Part shown: positions 10,667-20,342 of the stretch, piece after piece
Position numbering within the stretch: the stretch's first letter is position 1
How the letters are laid out: the number at the start of each line of letters is the position of its first letter
Origin: CAVVYA01 sp963752345
Lineage (GTDB): Bacteria; Pseudomonadota; Alphaproteobacteria; SMXQ01
DNA length: 64,000 nucleotides
Assembly: GCA_963752345.1 (NCBI GenBank)
Contig: CAVVYA010000002.1
Coordinates: forward strand, 1,159,143-1,223,142
Reading direction: 5' to 3'
Translations under genes and position numbers: made by a program
The notes under the pieces: model-generated
What the model was told of the DNA's origin: nothing
Database searches by the model: none
What the model saw: only the letters and a program-made list of their open reading frames with translations

Positions 10667-13646
10667 TTGCCCGGTTCCGTTCTATTGCTGCTTGTACGGG
10701 TTCTAGGACGCCGCCCGTTCCTGGCGTTCGGTTTCGTCTCACTCCTGACCGTCGCACTGCTGGCCGCCGTCAACCTCACGTCCCATCGCGCGCTCGAACG
10801 CTACGTCGCCGATCAGGTCTCGCGGGTGCCGTGGGATATCTCGATCTATCAGACGGCCGAAGTGCCGGTCGCCATGGAAGTTCGCGAGCTGATCGCCAAG
10901 CAGAAGGGCGTCGCCAAGGTCGAAGAACTTTTCTTCCTGCGCACCGTGCTGCCCCAGGCGATCACGCCGCGCGTCGACAACGAACCGCTGCGCACGCCGT
11001 GGCTGTCGATGCTCTCCGCCTCTTCGATCGATCTGCTGCCGCCCGATATGCGGCCGAGCGCGCACGGCGCCATTCTGGTGCTGGTCGGCTCGCGCGCCCA
11101 GATGGGCGACGCCTATCTGCAACTGCAGAACCGCAAATTGTTTCAGTTGCGCGCGATGGTCGGCCCCGGGGGCGAAGTCGCCAGCCATAGCCACGACGGC
11201 ACGGAGCCCGAAGTCCAATCCGGAGCAGCACGTCGAGGTCTTCTCGGTGCCGCTCGACCGTACGGTGCGGGTCGACCGCAACGAATTGAACCGCTGGTTC
11301 CTCGACAAGACGAGCTCACCCACGCTCGTGCCCGAGTTGGGCGCCATCCTCGTGGTGCCCTACGACCGCGAGATCATGAACAAATTCGATGCCCTGTCGC
11401 GCGGCATCGTGTCGCACGAGGATGCCGAGAGTCCCGACTACCACGTCAATACCGGCGATTATTTTCCGGAGATCGTCCATCTCGCCGCGCTCGACCGGCA
11501 AAACTTGATCTCCGGCTGGGACGTCGCCGAATCGCTCGATCGCCTGCAGGCGATCACCGCCGAACTCAAGGCCACGGTGAAGGCCACCAGCTACAGTGCC
11601 GCGGTCGACAACACCGCCGCTGTGCTGCTCGAACGCATGGCCGGGATCGCCCGCCAGATCGATCTGATCGGCCTGCTCGTCTCGCTGCCGCTGCTGTGGA
11701 TGGCCTGGATCCTGATGGTCAATCTGTCGGGCCTGCTGCTGCTCAACGAACGGCGCAAACTCGGGCTCCTGCGCCTGCGCGGCACATCGGCCACGTCGAT
11801 CCGAACGGCGCTGCTGCTTACCATTGCGGTGGCCGCTTTCCTCGGCGGCTTGGTCGGCGCGGTGCTCGGCACCTGGCTGCCGGCCATGGGCTACACCGAA
11901 GGCGCTCTGCCCCTGCATCTGCTGGTCCGGGTCCAGCAGCCGGAGATCCTGCTGATCTTCCTCGCGGTCGGCACGGGCATGGCACTGCTGGTCAGCCGGC
12001 GCTTCATCCGTTACGCCGCCGCGATCTCACCGCTCGAAGCCTCCGGCCGCGTCGTCGCATCGGAAGCAAACGCCGCGCGGGTGCGCTTCGGCCTGATGCA
12101 AGCGGCCGCCCTGCTGGTCGGCGGCGTCAAGATCGCCGGCTGGCTCGGTGGTTTTTCCGTCGTCCGCCTGGTCGACCAGCCGTGGGCGGTGCCGCTCGAC
12201 CGCGCACTCGATTTCGTCAGCTTCCCGCTGTTCGTCTATGGTTGCGGCACCCTGATCGCCGCCAACCGCCGTGTGCTCACCGCCGTGCTGTCGCCGGTCG
12301 TACGTGTCGTCAGCGGTCGGCTGGCGCCCTACGCGCTGCGCCATCTCGGCACGCGCCAGCACCGCATGGCCTCGTTCCTGCTGATCGTCGCCATGATGGC
12401 CAGCCTCAGCCTCTATCCCGGCGTGATGACCGCCGTGTTCGACGACAAGATCGAGCGCGGCGCGGAAACCCAGCTCGGCGCCGCCGTGCAATTCTCCCTC
12501 GATGCGCCGGCCCTGGTGCCCGGGCTCCGCCTGATCGAGGGCGGGCTGACCGAACGCTATGCGGCGACCCGCAGCGAAGCCGATAGCGTGCTGGCCAAGC
12601 TGCGCACGCGGCCCGAGGTCGCCGGGCTCGACTATATCGTGGAGGGCCTCGTCGACGGGCTCTACATGCCGGGCTACGGCTTTTCCGGTGTGCCGATCTT
12701 CTTCATCAACAATCCCGACAACTACATGCGGGTTGCCCGCCACGAAGGCCAGCTCGGCGCGACGGACTCCTTCACAAACCTGATCGCGAAAGCCAAGGAC
12801 AACGAGATCGTCGTCTCCCAGGCGATCCAGGGATTCTACAAGCGCGACATCGGCTCGCGCATGCCGGTCGGCCGCAACCTCGACAAAAGCATGCAGACCG
12901 TGCGGCTCGGCGGCGCGCTGCATTATCTGCCCGGCATGCCGACCAAGACGGTGAACGACCGCCAGAGCTTCGTCGCGGCGCGCGTCGACTATCTCAATCA
13001 CCTGTTCGGCTTCAACGCCTACATGGTCAGCAACGCCAACAACCCATGGCTGGCCAAAATGGACGTGCTGATCCCGCGCGTGGTGGTCATCGTGCGGCCG
13101 GCGCCGGGCGTCTCCACCGCGCAATTGCGCGACGTGGTGCGCACGTCGCTGCCGAGCGAGCCGCTCGAAATCCGCGATACCGACGAGGAAGTCTCGCGCC
13201 TCGGCAGCGACATGTACATCTATCTTGCCCGGCAGAATTTCCAGATCTATCTGATCGGCGGACTGCTGCTCGCCATCATCGGCATCTTCGCCATCGCGCT
13301 GTCCAACTACGCCGAGGACCGGCGCACCCTGGCGCTCCTGCGCATCCGCGGGTGCGGCCCGCGCGACCTGCTGCGCTTCTCGGCACCCGGCCTGTTCGCG
13401 CCCTCGGTGATCGGCTTGCTGCTCGGCGCCGCGGTCGCCGCGGTGGTCGGCTTCGGCATCACGCACCTGGTCTGGGAGTTGCGCCAGATTCTCACCGTGC
13501 TCAGCCTGCTGCCATCGCACCTCGCCCTCTCGCGCCAAACACTCGAGGTCGCCGGCCTGCTGGTGGCCCTGCTCGTTCTGCTCGCCTTCGTCTTCAGCCG
13601 CTGGATCTTCCGCCGCTCGGCGCGGGAAGGCCTGCGGGAAAGCTAA
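10667..13646 (+). CDS. ABC transporter permease with two FtsX/MacB-type domains (one frameshift)
   Basis: Large inner-membrane permease of the MacB/LolC-E type, about 992 residues. TTG at 10667 is the likely start, with GGGGAG upstream. The N-terminal membrane helix is near residues 15-35, followed by a large periplasmic region. A core of three helices with NERRKLGLLRLRG lies near codon 365, a second periplasmic domain follows, and a second FtsX core (NYAEDRRTLALLRIRG) ends in helices near the C-terminus. One slip at about 11220 joins frame 2 to frame 1. The ATPase gene begins 15 bases downstream. Such exporters move lipids, lipoproteins or peptides; here the cargo is unknown, but the two exported paralogues that follow are the obvious context. 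Confidence 0.85.
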
Positions 13647-13661
13647 CCGGGAGTTTCGCTC

Positions 13662-14390
13662 ATGGATGCCGCGCTCGACCAAACCGATGCCGAAACCGAA
13701 GCCGAAGCCGAAGCCGGCCCTGCCGGCGTGCGGCTCGAGCATGTGGACAAGACCTACAGCACCGGCGCGGGTGAAGTCACCGCGCTGCGCGACATCTCCT
13801 GGTCGGTACCGACCGGCGCCGCGGTCGCCATCATGGGACCGAGCGGCTGCGGCAAGACCACGTTGCTCAACATGCTGGGCGGCATGGACCGGCCGACCGG
13901 GGGGCGCATCCAGGTCGACGATTTGGACCTCACCGCCATGGACGAACGCGCCATGGAGACCTACCGCCTGCGCCGGGTCGGCTTCGTCTTCCAGTTCTTC
14001 AATCTGATCCCGTCTCTTTCCGCCATGGAGAACCTGGAACTGCCGATGGTGCTGGCGGGCACGCCCCACGACGAACGGCGCGGCCGCGCCACCAGCCTGC
14101 TCGCCACCGTCGGGCTGCTGGAAAAGGGCCATAAGCGGCCGGACGAGCTGTCGGGCGGCGAACAGCAGCGCGTCGCCATCTGCCTGGCGCTGGTCAACGA
14201 TCCGCCGCTCATCCTAGCCGACGAACCGACCGGCAATCTCGACAGCGCCAACGTGGAGATCATCACCAACCTGCTGGTCTCGCTCTCCACCAAGCGCGGC
14301 AAGACGGTCATCGTATCGTGCCACGACCCCAAGGTGGTCGAGGCCTTTCCCAAGGTTTATCGGATGCGCGACGGCGTGTTCGTCGAGTAA
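13662..14390 (+). CDS. ABC transporter ATP-binding protein, LolD/MacB type
   Basis: ATPase of 242 residues that would energise the FtsX-type permease upstream. Visible motifs are Walker A GPSGCGKTT, a Q-loop FVFQFFNLIPSLS, the signature LSGGEQQRVAI, Walker B LILADEPTGNLD and the switch histidine in VSCHD. The first 20 residues are an acidic Glu/Ala-rich tail (TDAETEAEAEAG) that is unusual for LolD. GGGAG precedes the ATG, and the gene is 15 bases after the permease stop, so it is co-transcribed. The next start is 29 bases downstream. Confidence 0.92.
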   Translation: MDAALDQTDAETEAEAEAGPAGVRLEHVDKTYSTGAGEVTALRDISWSVPTGAAVAIMGPSGCGKTTLLNMLGGMDRPTGGRIQVDDLDLTAMDERAMETYRLRRVGFVFQFFNLIPSLSAMENLELPMVLAGTPHDERRGRATSLLATVGLLEKGHKRPDELSGGEQQRVAICLALVNDPPLILADEPTGNLDSANVEIITNLLVSLSTKRGKTVIVSCHDPKVVEAFPKVYRMRDGVFVE

Positions 14391-14419
14391 TGCATACTCG
14401 CGGTCAAGGGAGACATCGA

Positions 14420-16258
14420 ATGAACATTCAACCGGTCACCTCGAAATCCGTACTGCTTTCCAGCGCCGCCCTCGGCGCCCTCCTCGGCATCGCCGGTGCT
14501 GGCATTTTCTTTGCCGCGCCGGCGCTTGCGCAGCAATTGGAGATTCCAAAGGCCGCGCCCGGCGGGGACCGTGCCCATGTCTTCGCGCCGTGGGACCCCT
14601 CCAAGATCGGCGAATTGCGCAAGAAATTCGGGCTGCTCAGCCCAGGCGCGGGCAAGCCCTATCCGGAACCACGCTTCCCCAGGTCGCTGCGCGCACCCAA
14701 CTCCGTCGACGACATGATGCCGGGCGCGCGGGCCGCCGTGGCGCAGACCAGCGGCCGCTCACCCATCGGCCTGGTCAAGCGCGGCGAGCATGTGCTGATC
14801 GTGGTGCCGTACGATGCCAACACCTTCGTCCAGGAGGCGATGCAGCGCGCCTTCAAGGAGCGCGGCGTCACGGTCACGATCCTCTATGAGAACGACGCGG
14901 CCGGCGTCAGCAAGGATGCGGTCGAGGCCTTCAACAAGGCGCAGCGAGTGTTCACCGCCAGCGACGGCCAGCAGGAGCCGGCGGAATGGTTCTTCCGCTC
15001 TATCCCGGAGCCCGACAAGACCAAGGAGTGGCTCAAGGAAAAGGACGCCGACGTCTACACCAAGATGTTCCCGGAGATCAAATACGCCGGCGAAGCGGAC
15101 GCCCGCCTTTCCCGCACGTATGAGCGCATGGTGCGCGACGGGCTCGTGAAATACCTCGACGGTCATAAGGACATCGACAAGGTGTTCTGGCGCACGGGCG
15201 GGCGCACCCGCACCGCGACGATGCTGCAGCATCACAGCAAGAAGTTCGTCGGCAATTACACCTACAACACCCACTTCGACCTGATGAGCCGGGTGCCCGA
15301 CTTCCCGTCCGACGTGTGGCGCCTGATCGAGACCAAGACAATCGAATCGCTGGCTTATGTCGACCGCATCGAGGCGAGCGACCCGGAAGGTTTGGTGCTC
15401 GCCGCCAATGTGGAGCAGCCGGTCGCCGAGCAATGGGCCAAGGGCGTTTACCAGCAGGGCCACCTCTACATGTACCCGAACCAGTCGTCGGGCCGCTGGC
15501 CCTACTCGCTGGTCGATTACCCGGGGCTCAGCACCCAGTACCTGCCGCCCGTGCAGGTCGAGGCCCGCGGCATCATCGCCAGCACCAACAACCATATCGC
15601 CACCCACCCGCGCATGGAGACCGAGCTCGACGGCGGCAAGATCAAAGAAGTGCGCGGCGGCGGCTACTACGGCGAGTTCATGCGCCTGGCGCTCAACTAT
15701 CCCGGGATGCAGACCGCGACCTGGCCGCTCTATCAGAAGCCGGGCTACTGGTGGCTCTACGAGGCCGGCACCGCGACCAATCCGAAATACTTCAAGCACC
15801 CCGACGAGCTGCTCAACGGCCGCAATACGTCCGAGCGCAATGTCGGCGGCGTCATCCACTGGTCGTTCGGCGTCGAGGCGCAGCACGGACCCGAGGAAGT
15901 CGGCAAAGTCACGCCCCTGCGCCAGGAGTTCGGCAAGCAACACAACGTGCCGCTCGAGCATTGCTGCCACAACCACACGCTCATGGTGACCTACCAGGTG
16001 CGCGTGCGCGATCTCGACCAATGGGTCACGCTGATCGAGAACGGCAAACTGGCGGCGCTCGACGACCTCTATGTCCGCGCGCTCGCCAGCCGCTACGGCA
16101 ACCCGGATGACATCCTGAAGCAGGATTACGTGCCGCCGCTGCCCGGCATCAACGCCCCGGGCGACTACAACAAGGACTACGCCCGCGACCCCGGCGCCTA
16201 CTGGGTCAAATGGGCGCACAGCATCAAGGACGGCACCAACCCATACTTCAAGGATTGA
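14420..16258 (+). CDS. Exported M29 aminopeptidase/NicX-superfamily-like protein, copy 1
   Basis: A 612-residue exported protein; the signal peptide ends near residue 38 (APALAQ). I do not recognise a named family, but the layout resembles the M29 aminopeptidase T/NicX fold. It has an N-terminal domain with GLVKRGEHVLIVVPYDANTF and a long helix ending AFKERGVTVTILYEND, then a C-terminal domain with GGKIKEVRGGGYYGE. Candidate metal ligands are Glu472 in NTSERNVGG, His480 in GGVIHWSFG, and His517 and His519 in CCHNHTLM. The segment MFPEIKYAGEADARL is not from that fold as I know it. GGGAGACATCGA precedes the ATG. It lies in the ABC permease-ATPase operon and is followed by a close paralogue. 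Function is inferred only at fold level; a hydrolase or non-haem iron dioxygenase are the options. Confidence 0.6.
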   Translation: MNIQPVTSKSVLLSSAALGALLGIAGAGIFFAAPALAQQLEIPKAAPGGDRAHVFAPWDPSKIGELRKKFGLLSPGAGKPYPEPRFPRSLRAPNSVDDMMPGARAAVAQTSGRSPIGLVKRGEHVLIVVPYDANTFVQEAMQRAFKERGVTVTILYENDAAGVSKDAVEAFNKAQRVFTASDGQQEPAEWFFRSIPEPDKTKEWLKEKDADVYTKMFPEIKYAGEADARLSRTYERMVRDGLVKYLDGHKDIDKVFWRTGGRTRTATMLQHHSKKFVGNYTYNTHFDLMSRVPDFPSDVWRLIETKTIESLAYVDRIEASDPEGLVLAANVEQPVAEQWAKGVYQQGHLYMYPNQSSGRWPYSLVDYPGLSTQYLPPVQVEARGIIASTNNHIATHPRMETELDGGKIKEVRGGGYYGEFMRLALNYPGMQTATWPLYQKPGYWWLYEAGTATNPKYFKHPDELLNGRNTSERNVGGVIHWSFGVEAQHGPEEVGKVTPLRQEFGKQHNVPLEHCCHNHTLMVTYQVRVRDLDQWVTLIENGKLAALDDLYVRALASRYGNPDDILKQDYVPPLPGINAPGDYNKDYARDPGAYWVKWAHSIKDGTNPYFKD

Positions 16259-16352
16259 CGGTCGCCGGGCGCCGGCACACGCCTTGCTCCGCCCCCTCAA
16301 TGGGAAGGACGGGTAAGGGTGCGGCAACCCCGGACAGCGTGAGGCCCCCTGC

Positions 16353-16375
16353 CCCTCCCCCCGCAAGGGGGAGGG
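16353..16375. repeat. GC-rich palindrome between the two exported paralogues
   Basis: A perfect 9-bp inverted repeat (CCCTCCCCC with GGGGGAGGG) around CGCAA. Its type (C-rich arm, short loop, G-rich arm) recurs at 26162-26197 and 26932-26969 and resembles the dispersed intergenic palindromes of Bradyrhizobium relatives. Confidence 0.6.
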
Positions 16376-16428
16376 AAAGCAGCTATGACAACGGAGGACG
16401 TCCATGGTCACGTCTCGCGAGTCTAGCT

Positions 16429-18219
16429 ATGATCCGGCCCTGCTCCCCCTTCGCCCTCGGCGCTCTCGCGATCGCATACCTGACCGCGCCGGCGCCCACG
16501 CTGGCCCAGACCGCCGCACCGGAAAGCGATCGCGGCCGCATTTTCGCGCCGTGGGATCCCGCACGCATCGGCGCGCGACGGCAGCAATACGGCTTGATCG
16601 GCCCGGCGTCGACCAAGCCTTACCCCGAGCCGCGCTTCCCGAGGTCGCTGCGCGCCCCCGGTTCGGTCGACGACATGATGCCGGGCGCGCGCGCCGCCGT
16701 CGCGCAGACCGGCGGCCGTTCGCCGATCGGGTTGGTCAAGCGCGGCGAGCATGTGTTGATCGTGGTGCCTTACAATGCCGACCGCTTCGTGCAGGAAGCC
16801 ATGGCCCGAGCGCTCAAGGAGCGCGGCATCAACGGCACGATCCTCTACGAACACGAGGCTGCAGGCGTCGCGCATGAGGACGTGGTCGCATTCCACAAGG
16901 CGCAGCAGGTGTTCACCGCGAGCGACGGCCAGCAGGAACCCGCCGACTGGTACTTCCGTTCGATTCCGGAGCCCGACAAGACCAAGGAATGGCTCAAGGA
17001 CAAGGATGCGGAACTCTACAACGTTACCTTCCCCGAGTTCAAATACGGCAATGAGGCGCAGGCCCGGCTGGCGCGCTCCTACACGCGCATGGTGCGCGAC
17101 GGGCTGGTGAAATGGCTCGATGGCCATTCTGAGATCGACAAGATCCTATGGCGCACCGGGGGACGGCCGCGCACCCGGGTGATGCTGGCCCAGCACGGCG
17201 ACAAGTTCATCGGCAACTATACCTACAACACCCACTTCGACCTGATGAGCCGGGTGCCCGACTTCCCGGCCGACGTGTGGAAGCTGATCGAGACCAAGAC
17301 CATCGAGCCGATCGCCTACGTAGACCGGCTCGAGGCGAGCGATCCCGAGGGCATGGTGCTCGCGGCGGACGTGGAGCAGCCGGTCGCCGAACTGTGGTCG
17401 AAAGGCGTCTACCTGCCCGGCCATCTCTTCATGTATCCGAACCAGTCGTCGGGCCGCTGGCCACAATCGATGCTGAGCTATCCCGACTTCGAGACCGAAT
17501 ATCTGGCGCCGGTGCAGGTCGAATCGCGCGGTGTGATCGCCAGCACCAACAATCACATCGCGACCCATTCGCGCATGGAGATCGAGCTTGCCGGCGGCAA
17601 GATCAAAGAAGTGCGCGGCGGCGGCTACTACGGCGAGATCATGCGCATCATGCTCGACTATCCCGGCATGCAGACCCTGACCTGGCCGCTGTGGCAGAAG
17701 CCGGGCTACTGGTGGCTCTACGAGGCCGGCACGGCGACCAATCCGAAATACTTCAAGCATCCGGACGAACTGCTGGAAGGCCGCAACACCTCGGAGCGCA
17801 ACGTCGGCGGCGTCATCCATTGGTCGTTCGGCACCGAATCGGCCCATGGCCCGGAGAAGGTCGGCGAGCTCACGCCGCTGCGCGAGCCCTTCATCAAGGC
17901 CAACAGCACCGTGCCCTTCGAGCACTGCTGCCACAACCACACCTTGATGCCGACCTACCAGGTGCGGGTGCGCGATCTCGCCCAGTGGGTGACGCTGGTC
18001 GAGCACGGCCGGCTCCAGGCGCTCGACGACCTCTATGTCCGCGCGCTCGCCAGCCGCTACGGCAATCCGGACGACGTGCTGCAGCAGGACTACGTGCCGC
18101 CGCTGCCCGGCATCAACGCCCCGGGCTCCTACAACGACTACGCCCGCGATCCCGGCGCCTATTGGGTCAAATGGGCCCACAGCGTCAAGGATGGGACCTA
18201 CAAATATTTCAAGGATTGA
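16429..18219 (+). CDS. Exported M29 aminopeptidase/NicX-superfamily-like protein, copy 2
   Basis: Tandem paralogue of the preceding gene, about 596 residues, near-identical in long blocks such as FPRSLRAPGSVDDMMPGARA, GNYTYNTHFDLMSRVPDFP and GGGYYGEIMR. The same candidate ligands occur in NTSERNVGGVIHWSFG and CCHNHTLM. The signal peptide is poorer (MIRPCSPFALGALAIAYLTA) and the start is uncertain. ATG 16429 opens this frame without a good ribosome site. ATG 16404 has GGAGG at ideal spacing but is in another frame, so one base may be missing and the true start may be 16404. A C-rich palindrome separates the two copies. Retention of both copies with conserved motifs suggests related but separate substrates. 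Confidence 0.6.
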   Translation: MIRPCSPFALGALAIAYLTAPAPTLAQTAAPESDRGRIFAPWDPARIGARRQQYGLIGPASTKPYPEPRFPRSLRAPGSVDDMMPGARAAVAQTGGRSPIGLVKRGEHVLIVVPYNADRFVQEAMARALKERGINGTILYEHEAAGVAHEDVVAFHKAQQVFTASDGQQEPADWYFRSIPEPDKTKEWLKDKDAELYNVTFPEFKYGNEAQARLARSYTRMVRDGLVKWLDGHSEIDKILWRTGGRPRTRVMLAQHGDKFIGNYTYNTHFDLMSRVPDFPADVWKLIETKTIEPIAYVDRLEASDPEGMVLAADVEQPVAELWSKGVYLPGHLFMYPNQSSGRWPQSMLSYPDFETEYLAPVQVESRGVIASTNNHIATHSRMEIELAGGKIKEVRGGGYYGEIMRIMLDYPGMQTLTWPLWQKPGYWWLYEAGTATNPKYFKHPDELLEGRNTSERNVGGVIHWSFGTESAHGPEKVGELTPLREPFIKANSTVPFEHCCHNHTLMPTYQVRVRDLAQWVTLVEHGRLQALDDLYVRALASRYGNPDDVLQQDYVPPLPGINAPGSYNDYARDPGAYWVKWAHSVKDGTYKYFKD

Positions 18220-18302
18220 GCCCCGACACGACTCTAATCGAGCAAATTGCTTAAGCTGCTCCTCCTACCCCAATCGTCATGGCGTAAGGAAAACGACCGG
18301 GA

Positions 18303-19278
18303 CTACTTCATCGCCTTTCTCACCGCCACCGCGACTTTCTCCGGCGTCGGCGTGACATAGTCCTCGAGCGGCGGCGCGTAGGAGACCGGCACGTCGGGCC
18401 GGGTGACGCGCAGGATCGGCGCCTTGAGGGCATCGAACGCCTGCTCGGCGACGCAGGCGGCGATTTCCGAGGCGACGCTGCAGGTCTGCGCCGACTCGTC
18501 CACCACCACCAGCCGGCCGGTCTTGCGCACGGATTTGACGATCGTCTCGACATCGAGCGGCACGACGGTGCGCGGATCGACCACTTCGGCATCGATGCCG
18601 TCCTTGGCCAGCAGCTCGGCGGCCTTGAGCGCCACCTGCACGGTCAGCGAGGTGGCGACGATGGTCGACATCCTTGCCCGCGCGCTTGACATCGGCCTTG
18701 CCGAAGGGAATGGCGAAGTCGCCGTCCGGCACCTCGCCTTTGACGCCGAGCAGCTTGGTGTGGTTGAGCATCACGGTCGGATGATCGCTCTTGAAGCGCG
18801 GTGCGCAGCAGCCCCTGCACGTCGGCCGGCGAGGACGGCAGCACCACCTGAAGGCCCGGGCAGTTGGCGTACATGCTGATAGGGCTCTGGCTGTGCTGGG
18901 CGCCGCCGCCGCCGCGGATGCCGTGGAACATGTGGAACACCGCCGGCACCTTGAGCTGGCCGTTCGACATGAAGCGGACGTTGCCCGCCTCGTTGACGAT
19001 CTGGTTGCACGCCTCGAAGGCGAAGACCGCCGTGCCGAAGTGGACGAAGGGCCGCGAGCCCGCCATGGCCGCGCCGATGCCGACCGAGGCGACGACGCCC
19101 TCCGAAGTCGGCGGATCGCTCGATGCGGTCGGCGTGGCGCTTGTGCAGCGCCTTCTCCGCGTCCGTTTCCGGGCCGTGGCCGGTCATGCCGCGGCCGATC
19201 ACCAGGATGCGCGGGTCGCTCGCCATGCTGAGCGACAGGCCGTCGACCATCGCCTGGGCGAAACTCTTGATTGGCCAT
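18303..19278 (-). pseudogene. 2-oxoacid/acetoin dehydrogenase E1 component, beta subunit, frameshifted
   Basis: Beta subunit of a thiamine-diphosphate E1 enzyme (pyruvate, branched-chain 2-oxoacid or acetoin dehydrogenase type). Reading across about four one-base slips (near 19265, 19115, 18795 and 18675) gives AQAMVDGLSLSMASDPRILV, MAGSRPFVHFGTAVFAFEAC and GIRGGGGAQHSQSP. It ends in the family's transketolase C-terminal domain (TSLTVQVALKAAELLAKDG, VDPRTVVPLDVE, PPLEDYVTPTPEKV). About 325 residues, normal for the family. It begins 17 bases after the alpha subunit stop. No E2 or E3 gene is in the window, so which 2-oxoacid is used is open. Confidence 0.8.
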
Positions 19279-19295
19279 CGTTGCTGGAATCCTTA

Positions 19296-20315
19296 TTACG
19301 CGAACGCGCCGGTGACGGCGCTTTCCGGCTTGGGGAACGGGCTGGCTTCGGCGATAATCGCGCGCCGCCTGCATCTGCTGCGTCGACGCGACTTGTCGAT
19401 CGCGACCAGATCATCCCTGCGTCGCGACGCTCTGCGTCGAGCAATGTGCTGGCCGTAGCGCCGGATCGGATCGAAGTTGCGGATCCATTCGGCATATTGG
19501 CCGGCGATCTTGCCCTCGTCCCACGCCTGAGCGACATCGGTGATGCCGGTGGTGAATTCGGGTTTGAGCTGGTGCGAGCCGGGCCAGCGCTCCAGGGTCG
19601 CCTCGACGAACACCGGCTTGCCGTCCTTGCGGATGCGCGCCAGCGCGTCGCGAACGCATGGCCATGCACCGCCTCGGCATCGGCGCCGTCGACCATTTCA
19701 CGGCGCATGCTGAGCGCGCTTGCGGCACGTCGGCCGAGCGCCTTGGCCGCCAGCATGGAGGACGGCCGCTGGCCGGCCTTGCTGTTGTTCTCGCACAGGA
19801 ACAGAACCGGCAGCTCGAACACCGAGGCGAAGTTGAGCGCCTCGTAGCCGATGCCCTCGTCGAGCGTGCCGTCGCCGAACAGCGCGACCGCTGACCCGGC
19901 CCTTGCCCTGGTGCTTGAGCGCGATAGCCGCCGCCGATCGCAGAGGCCGATGCTGCCGCCGACCATGGCCGAGGTCGAATGGAAGCCGATCGAGGTGTCG
20001 CACAGATGCCAGGTGCCGCCGCGCCCGCCGTTCAGGCCGCCCTCGCGGCCCATGATCTCGGCCAGCGCCTTGCCCGGATCGGCGCCGCGCGCGATGAGAT
20101 GGCCATGGTTGCGGTGGGTGGTATAGGTCAGGTCGCCCGGCTGCGAGCAGACCGAGCGCCGCCGCCCCCGTCGCCTCATGGCCGATATAGAGGTGGTTAC
20201 GGCCGATGTATTTGTGCGCCGCCGCCATATGGATGACCATTTCCTCGAACCGGCGCATCAGCAGCATGCGCTCGAACAACGCAAGTTTCTTGTCCTTGCT
20301 CAAACTCTCAGCCAT
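19296..20315 (-). pseudogene. 2-oxoacid/acetoin dehydrogenase E1 component, alpha subunit, frameshifted
   Basis: Alpha subunit partnering the E1 beta gene. It starts MAESLSKDKKLALFERMLLM with RRFEEMVIHM, typical of E1 alpha. It passes through THRNHGHLIARGADPGKALA and GGRGGTWHLCDTSIGFHSTS, the latter near the ThDP region, then VALFGDGTLDEGIGYEALN with LPVLFLCENN for the Mg/ThDP motif. It ends ERWPGSHQLKPEF and AWDEGKIAGQYAEWIRNFDP. At least five frame changes interrupt it, so the gene is called from the joined reading (about 339 residues). It follows an ABC permease by 27 bases on the same strand, forming one probable four-gene transcription unit. Confidence 0.8.
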
Positions 20316-20342
20316 GTCGACCTCTTGCTCTCTTCTTGTCTG

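Noticed and set aside
12027..14132. 701-residue minus-strand open frame
   Set aside because: It is the shadow of the ABC permease and ATPase genes, whose products have clear motifs on the plus strand.
14759..16411. 550-residue minus-strand frame opposite the first exported paralogue
   Set aside because: Antisense shadow; the plus-strand protein has a signal peptide and a conserved tandem copy.
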